A DNA stretch of 64,000 nt from an uncultured Poribacteria bacterium (GCA_951828515.1 OX639992.1:124001-188000), one strand, 5' to 3'; positions 7,893 through 17,565 are shown, numbered from the stretch's first letter. Notes: a model not told the origin generated them from the sequence alone. Numbers and translations: made by a program.

Positions 7893-9707
7893 TCAGAAGA
7901 TTCCATTTATAAACAAAACGGCTCGTGTCAGGTCCCCTTCCTGAAAACCAGTCGCGTAGAGAACACCTGTTTCATCAATATAGGTATACCGATTCTCGCC
8001 GAAGAAGTGTGTAATCTCAAAATTCAAGCGGAAGGTTCGACTTAAGTCGTAATGTATCCCGGCACCCCAGTCGGAAAGATTGGCATTGAAATCGAAAAAC
8101 CGGAAATTAAAACTGTCAAGGGCATCGTTGACGAAATCGACGCGGATGACGCTAAAGTAGGCAAAAGCGCGCGCTTCCCGATAATTGTAGAGGCTGTGAT
8201 CGCGAATCCATGTAAAATCAAGCTGGATGCGATCGTCCCAAGAGTTTTCAGTCGCCCGGTCATCTTGATTGAACCGTCCGCGGAAGTCCTCAAAATCCCT
8301 TGCCCGGTAATAACTCGTATCTGTCATTCGCACGTAAGTGAGTCGATTCGATACCGCGATACGGTATGCCTCACTAAGATCGTAAGAGAAGATCAAATTT
8401 GCGTGCGCGGTATCTTGAATAATCTGTTCATCAAAATCGGATTTGGTATAAAGATCTGCGTCCAAATCATCTTGATTGTCGATTTCAACGTCGTGTAGGT
8501 CGCGTGTATAACGGAGTTTGAGTTCCGTCTGGAACAGTGAAGAGATCAATGACGTGGTCGGTGCGTATTTCCTAAATCGCAATGCTGCTGCGTCAAGATA
8601 GTAAAGGTTCCCATGTTTGTCAATTCCCTTGAGTTGGAGGGTACCATCGGTCTCAACTTCTCGTTGAAAGGGGATCAGCAACTTCTGTGCATAAGCACCA
8701 TCGGTGGTAAATCGTTGGATACGCCGCAGTCGATAGCGAAAGCGTCTTGTATCACCGTCGTAGCGTCGCGTCGGATCGTCGAGCCGTTTCGGGAGCGTGG
8801 AGGCGAAGTCTTTTAAGTATTTCGCTGTATCGGCGATAAGAAGCGTGCCGTCTGCCAATACGGCTATCCGAGAGGGTGCGATAAATTCGCCAGCGGCATC
8901 GCCATACTTGCCAAAGGCGCGCTCGAATTTTCCATGGGCATCATATTTTAGGACCCGATGCCCCTTTTCATCAACGACATAGAGGTTTCCAACTCCATCC
9001 ACCGCCATATCCGCGGGATGTGCGATGTATCCGGTGCCGGGTTGGTCAAGGAAATAGCGGGCAACCGTTTTGCCGTTCGCATCAAGTTTGACGATAAGCC
9101 TATTCGGCACATCGCTGTCGCAAACATAGAGATTATTGTGAATGTCAATCGCTAATAAAAATTCTCGTTTCGTGTCGCCTTGTGGGAGAATCAGGGCATA
9201 ATTACCATCTGCATCCAAGCCGGGAGCGGCGGATTCGAGACGCTTTATCCGTTGGCTCAAATCTTGGATCGGGTAACTTTCGACAAATACACCACTCGCA
9301 TCGAATTTGTGGATACACGGACCGTAGTTGAAGATCTTGGGACCCTGCGCTTCTTGTAGGTCTGTGTCTGAGATCTCCACGAACATCCAGTCCATTACAT
9401 AGATACTACTATCCGTGCCGATAGCGATAGCTGTAGGGTTAATGAACCGGAACTCGCTCTCTGCTTCCATCTGGATGTCGAATACAAAAACTCCCATTTC
9501 ATTGAATTTCTGGATCCGGAAGTTATCTGTATCCGCTACATAAATGGCACTGTCAGGACCGAACGCCACGAACACGGTTTTTGCGAATTGTGCTTCACCT
9601 GCCCCTTTCTCACCGAAGGTATTCACAAGTTTGAATTCCTGCGCGGCGTTTACGTGTATTGGAAGCAAGAATAGCAGACAAAGCGTTAAGTTTTTTAATT
9701 TAAACAT
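7893..9707 (-). CDS. Secreted NHL propeller fused to a probable outer-membrane beta-barrel
   Basis: A 604-aa protein with a signal peptide (residues 1-22, LCLLFLLPIHVNA then AQEF). Residues ~28-330 are NHL repeats (AIYVADTDNFRIQKF, NLYVVDEKGHRVLKYD, TLLIADTAKYLKDF). Residues ~385-604 change character to alternating polar/hydrophobic strands rich in Tyr, Phe, Arg and Asp, and the protein ends in GIF, with the terminal Phe typical of BAM-inserted outer-membrane barrels. A periplasmic or surface propeller anchored by a barrel is the simplest reading. The propeller is clear; the barrel is inferred from strand pattern and terminus. Minus strand, its own transcription unit. Confidence 0.8.
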   Translation of the reverse strand: MFKLKNLTLCLLFLLPIHVNAAQEFKLVNTFGEKGAGEAQFAKTVFVAFGPDSAIYVADTDNFRIQKFNEMGVFVFDIQMEAESEFRFINPTAIAIGTDSSIYVMDWMFVEISDTDLQEAQGPKIFNYGPCIHKFDASGVFVESYPIQDLSQRIKRLESAAPGLDADGNYALILPQGDTKREFLLAIDIHNNLYVCDSDVPNRLIVKLDANGKTVARYFLDQPGTGYIAHPADMAVDGVGNLYVVDEKGHRVLKYDAHGKFERAFGKYGDAAGEFIAPSRIAVLADGTLLIADTAKYLKDFASTLPKRLDDPTRRYDGDTRRFRYRLRRIQRFTTDGAYAQKLLIPFQREVETDGTLQLKGIDKHGNLYYLDAAALRFRKYAPTTSLISSLFQTELKLRYTRDLHDVEIDNQDDLDADLYTKSDFDEQIIQDTAHANLIFSYDLSEAYRIAVSNRLTYVRMTDTSYYRARDFEDFRGRFNQDDRATENSWDDRIQLDFTWIRDHSLYNYREARAFAYFSVIRVDFVNDALDSFNFRFFDFNANLSDWGAGIHYDLSRTFRLNFEITHFFGENRYTYIDETGVLYATGFQEGDLTRAVLFINGIF

Positions 9708-9757
9708 GTGCTATTTTAAGAGAAGTTATATCCTGTTTTTTTTTGCGCTTTATAGAT

Positions 9758-9989
9758 GTAGGTTGGGTTGAGGGGTAAATTATCAAAAGGCCTCTTCATT
9801 CTCCAGAAAATGTGTTTTTGAATCCCTAATTCCCGTAAGTAATGTAGCGAAACCCAACAAATCAAACGCTGTCGGTGGAATAAGACGTTGGGTTTCACTC
9901 GTTTTTTGGTGTCTATAGATTTCTCAATGAACCCGAAAGTCATTGGCTTCGGACGGTTTTATAGTAAGTTCTGGTTCAACCCAACCTAC
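9758..9989. repeat. GTAGGTTGGGT inverted-repeat element
   Basis: GTAGGTTGGGTTGAGG at 9758 is mirrored by GTTCAACCCAACCTAC at 9974-9989, with an internal GTTGGGTTTCACTCG core shared with the copies near 19500 and 28400. It fills most of the gap between nusB and the NHL-barrel gene. Confidence 0.65.
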
Positions 9990-10044
9990 AAGAACTTATG
10001 TTTTGAATCTCGGCAATTTATCATAAATTGCGCAGTCGGGGACG

Positions 10045-10464
10045 CTAAGATTCAGGAACATGCGGATGTTTTTTTCGGATATTGTCCAAGATACCATTGA
10101 TAAATTTAGGGGAGTCCGGCGTACTATAGGATTTAGCAATCTCAATAGCCTCGTTGATCGAGGTCGCTGGATCGATATCGTCGATATAGAGAATTTCGTA
10201 AGTTGCGCATCGCAGAATAGAGAGATCGACGACAGGCATCCGGTGGAGTTTCCAATTCATGGATGTGTCTTGAAGGAGTGTATCAATCACTTCGAGATGT
10301 GCAGTCGTGCCTTCAACGAGTTCCAAAGCGAAGGGTCGGAGTTCTGCCGATGTGTCTTGACTTTGCCAAAACCGTTCCAGAACGATTGGTGCTGGCGCGG
10401 GGGCAAGTTGAATCTGATATAGTATTTGCATCGCAACGATGCGAGATCGTCTACGGAGAGACAT
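10045..10464 (-). CDS. nusB: Transcription antitermination factor NusB
   Basis: A 139-aa all-helical RNA-binding protein that acts with NusE (S10) in rRNA antitermination. The N-terminus (SLRRRSRIVAMQILYQIQLAP) is the NusB arginine-rich start followed by the ALQxLYQ-like helix. The C-terminal half (YEILYIDDIDPATSINEAIEIAKSY and KFINGILDNI) matches the diagnostic NusB consensus for INEAVELAKxY and FVNGVLD. Length is normal. The ATG at 10464 is fixed by AAGGT 11 nt upstream, inside a leader repeat. No ribosomal or riboflavin genes flank it here, so it stands alone. Confidence 0.93.
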   Translation of the reverse strand: MSLRRRSRIVAMQILYQIQLAPAPAPIVLERFWQSQDTSAELRPFALELVEGTTAHLEVIDTLLQDTSMNWKLHRMPVVDLSILRCATYEILYIDDIDPATSINEAIEIAKSYSTPDSPKFINGILDNIRKKHPHVPES

Positions 10465-10484
10465 ATTTTTAATTTACCTTGTGG
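10465..10484 (-). promoter_or_regulatory. Leader repeat supplying the nusB ribosome site
   Basis: Read on the minus strand this is CCACAAGGT, then 11 A/T-rich bases, then the nusB ATG. It is a variant of the CCGCAAGG(A/T) leader found before several other genes in the window. Beyond it, 10485-10735 has a 'CATTACGGGCTACGGTTT' motif also seen near 23070 and inverted at 23910, but no gene. Confidence 0.65.
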
Positions 10485-10735
10485 AGGAAGAATATAACTT
10501 TAGATTTTAACCCGATTTTCTTAAGTCCGTCCTCCATTTCATTACGGGCTACGGTTTCGTTAAACCTGCAGAATCTAACTCAGAATGCTAACGTGTGCAG
10601 ACTTTTTGCGCATACGCTACTTTAGTATTATACCCAGTTACAAACAGCAAGTCAAATAAAACTCCAGAGGCATTCAGTTCTTTCGCTGGTGCAATCTCCG
10701 AATCCGTAATTTTAGAGATTCTCGGCTATCAGAAC

Positions 10736-13267
10736 CTAACCCAGGAGCGTATTAAAAAACAGCTTAAACGTCCCACGGGTTTGTGCCCGGAACTGCGGTC
10801 GGAATCCGAAAAGGATGACACGTCCCGCACCATATTGTGCCGAGACCATAGCCGCCTGTTCCGCGAGTTGGTCTTCGCCGATAAGCCAACCGCTTTGTAA
10901 GATAGCCTTTTCTGGATATTGAACAACAAGCTCGTATCTTTCGCTGAAGCGTGAGTGTTGAATCTCGAATGCAGGACTATCCCAGAACAGTACAAGAGTT
11001 TCATCAGGCATGCCGTACCCGAGCGGGTGATTTGTGTCAACAGACGCTTTCAATGTCGAGCCGGGGCAAAAGAACGACTTCGACGACTTCCCTTTAAGGG
11101 TATTGCTGACCTGCAAATCCAATTTCTCAATCGCAAACTCACACGCCTCGTTCAGGGCAAGTAGCGTTCCTCCTTCTTCGACGAACTGCTTAATTGCTTT
11201 GACCCCTTCCTCACCGATGCCGCTCCGGTACGCAGGTGGAACGTCAAACTCCTTCGATGCATCTTCATCCGCTTTGCCAACGATCCTGTTGGTTGCGTCG
11301 CTGGGGAGTATGAAAACGTCAAGTTTCTGGTTCAGATCGCCACTCGTGATGTCGTCGTCTTTCCACGTCTGATAGGGGAATCCGAACTGCTCAAGGACCA
11401 ATCGCGTCCAACCTTCATCCATATTGCCGCCATGGTATCGCTGGTACATACCGATGCGCAATTGTTGGACATCATGCCGGGGGACCGAGAGTTCGTGTTC
11501 TAAGGCATAGAACGTGACCCCGGAATCGAGTGTAAATCCGTCAAGTGTCTCTTTCGACTCAGCGGGGACTCCAAACGCCCCCGGTGGAAATTGCGTATCT
11601 CCAACTTCGATGGCTTCATCAACCCGTATGACTTGGATATTCCGCGCCAGCAACTGGTTGACGAGCCTGAAACTTTCGTTGAGTCGTCCATCGAAGATAT
11701 AGCCAAATTCTGATTCTCCAACCAACCGCCCTGTGGGCTGCTCGGGTGCTGTGAGTGGAGCGAAAATAGCATTATCACATACCAAAGTATTGACAGGTTC
11801 GACATTCACGCCCATAAACTCCGCTATTGTGTCTGTCGCGGTATCATACGGTCGATTTGGCACACCGTCCGGCGTGCGTGTCCAAGCGTCATCAGGGAAA
11901 AAGGTCTGTCCGAGCAGGGTTTTGATAATCGCCATTTTCGGCTGATTGAGGAAAATGGCGTATGTACCCGCCGGATAGGTTACATCATTGGCGGTGAAGA
12001 CTTGCGTTGCTTTCTGGATGTCAATCCCTTGGGCGAGCAGTTTATTGATCAGATCCACGACGGTTAACGTATCATGCTGTATCGGGCGGATGAGATATGC
12101 GTTTGGCGTCCCCGTAGCACCACGCGCTGTCTGACGTTTCGCTTTCAGATATGCGTTCGAGAGAATGGTATCCTTGTGCCGAGCGGCTAAATCGAGTAAG
12201 CCCCACGCGGCGATCTTCTGTTGCTCGACGATGTCGCGTAATCGCCACCACCCGCCGAGCCATGGATGCGGAAAATTGGTCTGCGGTTTATAATGCGGAA
12301 ACGCTCTGAGTCGTCCGCCTTGGGATTTTAATTGTCCCTTGTGGATATACAAGGGTGTCGCCAACTTGGCATGCGCAGATTCGGTCAAGATGCTGGCGAT
12401 GTTGTGATAATTCCCAATCCAGTGGAATCCGAGGTGACTCCACGCTGGAAATTGTGCCGCATTCAGGACACCTGTCTTACCTGCTTCCTCGAGTCTGTAT
12501 GCCATGTGCGCCCCGTACCAACTCATTTCCCGCCAAACGAGCGGGTCGGCGTGCGGATGAATCGGTTCACAATAAGGTGCAATGTACAGGCGTGCCCCGT
12601 AACTCCCCATCTCGTGGTGGTCTTGGAACACTTGTGGGTGCCACTCCTGAAACAGAATCCGTGCGACGTATTGCGATTCCACGAGATTCAACATAAAGGC
12701 ATCACGATTGTTGTCGTGCCCGGCATACTTATGATAAAGCCACGGAAGATCACAGCCCTCGTATTCGGTATCGAGATATTTGTTGTACCACTCTGTTGTC
12801 ATAATCAACCCGTCTGGGTTCAGGCAGGGAAACATCAGGAAAATCACGTTATCGAGAATGCGTTGGGTTTCCGCATCCGTTCTGGTTATCAAATTGTAGG
12901 TGAGTTCCGATGCCATCTGCGTGCTCCCGATCTCCGTGGCGTGAATGCCCATTGACTGACAGATCACTACCTTTCCCTCGCTGATCAAGGACTTCACGGT
13001 ATCCTCCGAGAGTCCCCGGGCATCACTTATTTGGGCGTTGACTGCTTGCAGACGCGCTAAATTCGCCAGATTTTGCGGCGATGAGATGACGGCTAACAGA
13101 AACGGGTTCCCCTCTGTGGAAGGCCCCATATCAATGACTCGCAGGCAGTCGCTCTCCTGCTCTAACAGCTGCAAGTACGCAACGATCTTGTCCCAAGGGG
13201 CGATCTTACGGTCAGAACCGAGTTGGAATCCAAAGAATGCTTCGGGGGCAGTCACTTGATTGTTCAT
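10736..13267 (-). CDS. M14-type zinc carboxypeptidase-like protein, two-domain
   Basis: An 843-aa protein. Residues ~30-400 look like an M14 metallopeptidase domain: a GIHATEIGS segment (His and Glu at about 107 and 110) provides the HxxE zinc ligands, followed by FLMFPCLNPDGL and DHHEMGSYGARLYIAP with a candidate third His near 214. The second half (from ~500) has Rossmann-like segments (GIGEEGVKAIKQFVEEGGTL) resembling glutamine-amidotransferase/ThuA-like domains seen on similar large M14 proteins. No signal peptide is evident. The frame is open upstream, but the ATG at 13267 has AAAAGGAG at good spacing. Peptide substrate unknown. Confidence 0.82.
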   Translation of the reverse strand: MNNQVTAPEAFFGFQLGSDRKIAPWDKIVAYLQLLEQESDCLRVIDMGPSTEGNPFLLAVISSPQNLANLARLQAVNAQISDARGLSEDTVKSLISEGKVVICQSMGIHATEIGSTQMASELTYNLITRTDAETQRILDNVIFLMFPCLNPDGLIMTTEWYNKYLDTEYEGCDLPWLYHKYAGHDNNRDAFMLNLVESQYVARILFQEWHPQVFQDHHEMGSYGARLYIAPYCEPIHPHADPLVWREMSWYGAHMAYRLEEAGKTGVLNAAQFPAWSHLGFHWIGNYHNIASILTESAHAKLATPLYIHKGQLKSQGGRLRAFPHYKPQTNFPHPWLGGWWRLRDIVEQQKIAAWGLLDLAARHKDTILSNAYLKAKRQTARGATGTPNAYLIRPIQHDTLTVVDLINKLLAQGIDIQKATQVFTANDVTYPAGTYAIFLNQPKMAIIKTLLGQTFFPDDAWTRTPDGVPNRPYDTATDTIAEFMGVNVEPVNTLVCDNAIFAPLTAPEQPTGRLVGESEFGYIFDGRLNESFRLVNQLLARNIQVIRVDEAIEVGDTQFPPGAFGVPAESKETLDGFTLDSGVTFYALEHELSVPRHDVQQLRIGMYQRYHGGNMDEGWTRLVLEQFGFPYQTWKDDDITSGDLNQKLDVFILPSDATNRIVGKADEDASKEFDVPPAYRSGIGEEGVKAIKQFVEEGGTLLALNEACEFAIEKLDLQVSNTLKGKSSKSFFCPGSTLKASVDTNHPLGYGMPDETLVLFWDSPAFEIQHSRFSERYELVVQYPEKAILQSGWLIGEDQLAEQAAMVSAQYGAGRVILFGFRPQFRAQTRGTFKLFFNTLLG

Positions 13268-13550
13268 CAGGTCTCCTTTTTCGATGATTGGTGCTTGAGA
13301 ATGCCGGCATCCAGATTGTATCACGATTCCTTGAAAAATTGAACAGATATTCTGAATAGGGCTTACGCCGTTCAGTCTCTACAAATGCCGCCCCGATGGG
13401 GCTTTCACACATCATAGATCGGGGTTAAACGGTTCAGCTTCGACAATTTATGAAAAATGCATCTAAAAACGCAACGAAGATAGTTTCCTTTATTTTAGTA
13501 ACAACTTGGGTTATAATATATCAAATAGGCATCTACAATGCTTGAAACAC
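13268..13550. other. Divergent intergenic region with short repeats
   Basis: The gap separates the M14 gene from the oppositely transcribed operon. It holds a GCCGCCCCGATGGGGCTT palindrome (~13387) and a TTTAGTAACAACTTGGGTTA motif (~13494-13513) that recurs elsewhere in the window. No gene is seen. Confidence 0.5.
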
Positions 13551-13579
13551 TTGACAATTCTGTAAAAAACTTTTAGAAT
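13551..13579 (+). promoter_or_regulatory. Sigma70-type promoter of the 13.6-17.4 kb operon
   Basis: TTGACA (13551-13556), a 17-nt spacer and TAGAAT (13574-13579) lie 34 nt before the GTG start at 13614. Spacing is ideal and the -35 is perfect. Confidence 0.65.
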
Positions 13580-13613
13580 TTCGCGTATTAGCCTTCAGCG
13601 AAAGGAAAAACTT

Positions 13614-15215
13614 GTGAATTTACACAAAAGGGACTATGGGACGGTCGCCGGACCACATCCCCGCACTGCCCAAGCGGGGTTTGAAATGCTCCTTGCGGGT
13701 GGAAACGCCGTTGATGCGGCTGTTGCCGCTGCCTTTGCGGAAGGGGTTGTGGAACCCTCTCATAATGGTATCGCGGGGTACGGTGGCTGCGTTCTTATCT
13801 ATCGCAAGCAAATGGAAGACGTTATCGCGATAGACTATAATACTGCGGCACCGGCGGCTGTCTCCGAAAACATGTTTACGATTGAAGAGGCTCCTGACGC
13901 AGTCGCCGGCTACCGAGTGCCGGGACGCGTAAACGTCCACGGACCGTTATCTATTGGGGTACCGGGGGTCGTCGCTGGCTTGTGTCTGGCTTTAGAGGAG
14001 TACGGAAGCTTACCACTCGCGGAAGTTCTCCGACCCGCCATCAATTCTGCGCGTTACGGCTATGCTCCGAACAGTGCAAACCGCGGTGGGATCGCAGGAA
14101 ATGCGGAGCGATGGAAACAGGACTTCCCCGAAACGGCACGTGTCTTCCTCAAAAACGGTAGACCCCCGACAAAAGGGGAAACCCTCACGAATCCCGAACT
14201 CGCCCGAACTTTGGAGGCAGTCGCTGAAGGCGGACATGCCGCCTTCTATGAAGGTGCAATCGCCAAAACAATTGCAAACCACATTCAGGAATTAGGCGGA
14301 TGCCTCACCGCGGACGATCTCAAAAACTACCGACCCTTCATCACACAACCTTACGAAATTCAGTATCGAGGCTGCTCGGTCTATACCGCGCCGCTCGGAG
14401 CAGGTGGACTCACCACTTTACAGATGCTCCGGTTGGCGGAGGAATTTGATGTAGCAGCGATGTCCGTCTCTGAAAGGTTTCATCTATTCGCTGAAGCCAT
14501 GAAAATCTGCTGGTCCGAAAGACTCCGTCGATTCGGTGACCCAAATTTCGTTGATATAGATATCGAAACGGAACTCTCCGATAGTTTCACGGCTACACTC
14601 AGCGAAAAACTGAAGGCGGGGCTTAAATCGCCGCAACCGGGAGAGGTTGTCTATCATGAACCGATGAACTGTACGAGTCACATCTCGACTGCGGATGCAC
14701 ACGGGAATATGGTATCCCTCACGCAAACACACGGCGGTGGCTTCGGTTCAATGGTGACAGTGCCGGGAACAGGGCTCCTCTTCGGACACGGTGTCGGACG
14801 TTTCGATCCGCGACCGGGGATTGCGAATTCAGCGGGACCGGGTAAACGTCCACTTCACAATATGGCTCCGTGTCTCGCCACGCGGGACGGCAAACCTTTC
14901 GCCACTTACGGTATCCCCGGCGGCAGAACTATCCCGAACAACCAACTTAACATCAGCGTCGGTCTTATAGACTTAGAAGTCTCAATGCAGCAGGCACTGG
15001 ATGCGCCACGATTCCATTCCGATGGTGCCGAACCGATCCAAGTTGAATCTCGCGCCGGTGAAGATGTGCTGACAGCGTTACGAGACCTCGGACACGAAGT
15101 TACCGCAAGTGCTGGCATCGGCGGTCCAGGACACGGTGTTCGCGTCTCGGACGATGGAACACACCACGACGGTGGCACGGACCCGCGCGGTGAAGGCAAA
15201 GTAAAGGCGAAATAA
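13614..15215 (+). CDS. Gamma-glutamyltransferase family protein
   Basis: A 533-aa Ntn-hydrolase of the gamma-glutamyltranspeptidase family, which cleaves or transfers gamma-glutamyl groups and self-processes at a Thr. The large-subunit start is typical (GGNAVDAAVAAAFAEGVVEP). The processing site is NCTSHIS near residue 354, with Thr as probable nucleophile followed by SH where most GGTs have TH. Downstream GPGKRPLHNMAP and YGIPGGRTIPNNQLN match the family. No signal peptide is seen, unlike periplasmic Ggt. The GTG at 13614 has AAAGGAAA upstream. First gene of an operon with oxidoreductases, so a role in degrading a gamma-glutamyl- or amide-linked compound is possible. Confidence 0.88.
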   Translation: MNLHKRDYGTVAGPHPRTAQAGFEMLLAGGNAVDAAVAAAFAEGVVEPSHNGIAGYGGCVLIYRKQMEDVIAIDYNTAAPAAVSENMFTIEEAPDAVAGYRVPGRVNVHGPLSIGVPGVVAGLCLALEEYGSLPLAEVLRPAINSARYGYAPNSANRGGIAGNAERWKQDFPETARVFLKNGRPPTKGETLTNPELARTLEAVAEGGHAAFYEGAIAKTIANHIQELGGCLTADDLKNYRPFITQPYEIQYRGCSVYTAPLGAGGLTTLQMLRLAEEFDVAAMSVSERFHLFAEAMKICWSERLRRFGDPNFVDIDIETELSDSFTATLSEKLKAGLKSPQPGEVVYHEPMNCTSHISTADAHGNMVSLTQTHGGGFGSMVTVPGTGLLFGHGVGRFDPRPGIANSAGPGKRPLHNMAPCLATRDGKPFATYGIPGGRTIPNNQLNISVGLIDLEVSMQQALDAPRFHSDGAEPIQVESRAGEDVLTALRDLGHEVTASAGIGGPGHGVRVSDDGTHHDGGTDPRGEGKVKAK

Positions 15216-15230
15216 TAGGAGAATCTGGCA

Positions 15231-16019
15231 ATGGCTTTCCGCAACGATGCACTCGCTGGACGACATATCGTTATTTCCGGCGGGTGCGGAGCGATCGGAC
15301 TCGGAATCGTCAAAAAACTAATGGCGCATGGTGCAAACGTAACGGTGAACGACCTCCTGTCGGATCAACAGGCAGAGGACAGACTCAGTCAGAACGGCAT
15401 TGACCTATCGAAAATGAACTATGTTAAGGCAGACCTGACGGATACCGATGAAACCGATATGCTGGTAGATACTGCTCGTGAACGGTTCGGACCTATCGAC
15501 GTCGCGCTCTGTCATATCGGTATGGTGATTCCGAAACCGTTGTTAGAATACAATGCAGAAGAGTGGGATGAGACCATGGCGGTCAATGTGCGGACAGCGT
15601 TCTTGTTGGGCAGTGCTGCATCCCGTTCAATGCTTGAAGATAACATTAAAGGACAACTCATTTTCACGACATCTTGGGTCGCTGATGTGCCGTGGCCCGA
15701 GATTGGACCGTATAACGCGAGCAAGGCTGCAATGAAGCAACTCATGCGTTCCTTTGCCCGGGAACTCGCCGACAAAGGGATTCGCGCCAACGCAGTCGCC
15801 CCCGGAATCGTCAGTGTTGGGCTTGCGAAACAACAGTGGGATACGGATCCAACCTATCGTGCTCGGGCACAGAAAGCAATTCCGCTTGGCGTTATGCAAC
15901 CGCTCGGTTCGGTGGCAGACGCCTTTCTGTTTTTGTGCAGCACCGCTGCAGATTATATGACTGGAACAGTGCTACTCGTAGACGGTGGATGTAGTCTGTA
16001 TCCAATGGATGATGCTTAA
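15231..16019 (+). CDS. Short-chain dehydrogenase/reductase
   Basis: A 262-aa classical SDR. The cofactor loop is GGCGAIGLGIVKKL near residue 20, the NAG region is replaced by CHIG, and the catalytic YNASK is at about 160, followed by IRANAVAPGIV and a C-terminal GTVLLVDGG. Length fits the tetrameric classical class. TAGGAG lies 11 nt before the ATG and the gene starts 15 nt after the GGT gene, so they are cotranscribed. Substrate unknown. The adjacent Rieske protein and epimerase suggest a shared catabolic route. Confidence 0.92.
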   Translation: MAFRNDALAGRHIVISGGCGAIGLGIVKKLMAHGANVTVNDLLSDQQAEDRLSQNGIDLSKMNYVKADLTDTDETDMLVDTARERFGPIDVALCHIGMVIPKPLLEYNAEEWDETMAVNVRTAFLLGSAASRSMLEDNIKGQLIFTTSWVADVPWPEIGPYNASKAAMKQLMRSFARELADKGIRANAVAPGIVSVGLAKQQWDTDPTYRARAQKAIPLGVMQPLGSVADAFLFLCSTAADYMTGTVLLVDGGCSLYPMDDA

Positions 16020-16028
16020 GGAGAAATT

Positions 16029-16355
16029 ATGTCAGAATTTGTAAAAGCCGCGACAACCGACCAGATTCAGCCCGGTAAATGTATTGGTGTGAAAGTTGAA
16101 GGTGTTTTCATCGGTATCTACAACGTGAAAGGCGAGTATTACGCCATGAACAACATCTGCCCACACCTCGGTGGCGTTTTGAGTTACGGCTTTTTAGACA
16201 ACAACTGTGTTACGTGTCCACTCCACATGTGGGAATTCGATGTGACGACAGGTGAGTGTGTGTGGCCCGGTGAGGAGAAACTCCCCACCTATCCTGTCAA
16301 AGTGGAGGGTGAAGATATCCTTGTGAATGTGGACACCCCCCTCCAAGCGAGTTAG
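16029..16355 (+). CDS. Rieske-type [2Fe-2S] ferredoxin
   Basis: A 108-aa soluble electron carrier. The two cluster motifs are intact: C44-P-H46 (CPHLGG) and C63-P-L-H66 (CPLHMW). The size and the NirD/BphA3-like context (NICPHLGG ... CPLHMWEFDVTTG) indicate a small ferredoxin or nitrite-reductase-type small subunit rather than an oxygenase. It begins 9 nt after the SDR stop with AAGGAG, so it is part of the operon. No oxygenase partner is visible in the window, so its electron acceptor is unknown. Confidence 0.92.
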   Translation: MSEFVKAATTDQIQPGKCIGVKVEGVFIGIYNVKGEYYAMNNICPHLGGVLSYGFLDNNCVTCPLHMWEFDVTTGECVWPGEEKLPTYPVKVEGEDILVNVDTPLQAS

Positions 16356-16420
16356 TACCTGTTTCTGTAGAACGGCGCGGTTTCCCGACCGCGCCCGTTG
16401 AAATGAAGGAGAAAAAGATT

Positions 16421-17368
16421 ATGGCATATCTGCTCACCGGTGGCTTGGGGTGCATCGGTACTTACGTCATCCGCGACCTATTGACCGCCGGTGAAAAGGT
16501 AGTCGTTTACGATTTTGCTTACGACCTGACGATCCCCAAAATGGTCCTCACGGATGAACACCTTGAAGGGTTCACCTTCGTGCAGGGCGACATCACCGAC
16601 CTACCACATATCCTACGCACTATCCAAGAACATGAGATTGACCGGATCATCCATCTCGCCTCGTGGCAGGTGCCGGCGTGCAATGCGAATCCACCAGAGG
16701 CACTAAAGGTGGTTTGCGAAGGCACGATCAACATATTAGAAGCGGCGCGTATTTTCAACCTCAAACGCGTTGTGTGGGCAAGTAGTGTTGCGGTCTTCGG
16801 TGCACCAGAGGATTACAACCACGAACAGATTCTCAACGATGCGCCGCACTATCCGAAGTTCATCTATGGGGCATGCAAATCCCTCAATGAAAGATACGCG
16901 ATGCACTACTTCGATGCCTACGGTGTGGATTCGATCGGACTTCGGTTTACTGCAGTCTATGGGGTCGGTAGGACACGCGGCATGAGTTCATTCACAACGC
17001 AAATGATTGAAGCGGTGGCGTTAGGTAAACCGCACGTCTGTCCGTTTGGTGATGATGCAGTGGATTGGCAGTATGTAGAAGATGTTTCTCGTTCGATTGT
17101 TGTTTCTTGCACCTGCCCACCAACGCAGACACGCGTTTTCAATGTGAAGGGTGGTATCCGACCGGTCAAAGACGGTGTTGCATACCTGAAGACCTTAGTG
17201 CCAGATGCCCAGATTACATTGGAGCCAGGGGTATTTGGAATCTCGTGGGACTACGACGCAACGCCTATCGCTGAGGAGATGGGATTTACGCCTGACTACC
17301 CGATGGAGCAAGGGATTCTGAAAACGTTCAATCGCTTTCGGGAACGTGCGGGGTTGACGCAGCTATAG
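16421..17368 (+). CDS. NAD-dependent epimerase/dehydratase
   Basis: A 315-aa extended SDR. The N-terminal GGLGCIGTYVIRDL is the glycine-rich NAD(P) loop and YGACKSLNE holds the catalytic YxxxK. HLASWQVPACNANP and the substrate-side region resemble nucleotide-sugar epimerases and related lactone/keto-reductases. The ATG at 16421 is chosen over the one at 16403 because AAGGAG lies just upstream and the protein then starts directly with the first strand. Last gene of the operon. The next gene is convergent. Confidence 0.88.
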   Translation: MAYLLTGGLGCIGTYVIRDLLTAGEKVVVYDFAYDLTIPKMVLTDEHLEGFTFVQGDITDLPHILRTIQEHEIDRIIHLASWQVPACNANPPEALKVVCEGTINILEAARIFNLKRVVWASSVAVFGAPEDYNHEQILNDAPHYPKFIYGACKSLNERYAMHYFDAYGVDSIGLRFTAVYGVGRTRGMSSFTTQMIEAVALGKPHVCPFGDDAVDWQYVEDVSRSIVVSCTCPPTQTRVFNVKGGIRPVKDGVAYLKTLVPDAQITLEPGVFGISWDYDATPIAEEMGFTPDYPMEQGILKTFNRFRERAGLTQL

Positions 17369-17565
17369 TTGATAGGGGGCAGAGCGCACTCCGTCTATTA
17401 GAAACAGGACTTACGCAATTTTGAGTATCAACCGTGTCCTGAAAGAGAGAGCGTCTAAAAAACGCAGACGGTTTCTTGACACAACCTAACAGGTTATGCT
17501 ACAAAAGAGCAACATGCGTAAGTTCTAAGAGAATGAAAGAAGGATGATGTTGTCCAACCTTCAAC

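Noticed and set aside
13614-17368. A natural-product biosynthetic cluster
   Set aside because: Only four general metabolic enzymes; no synthase, ligase or transporter typical of such clusters is present.
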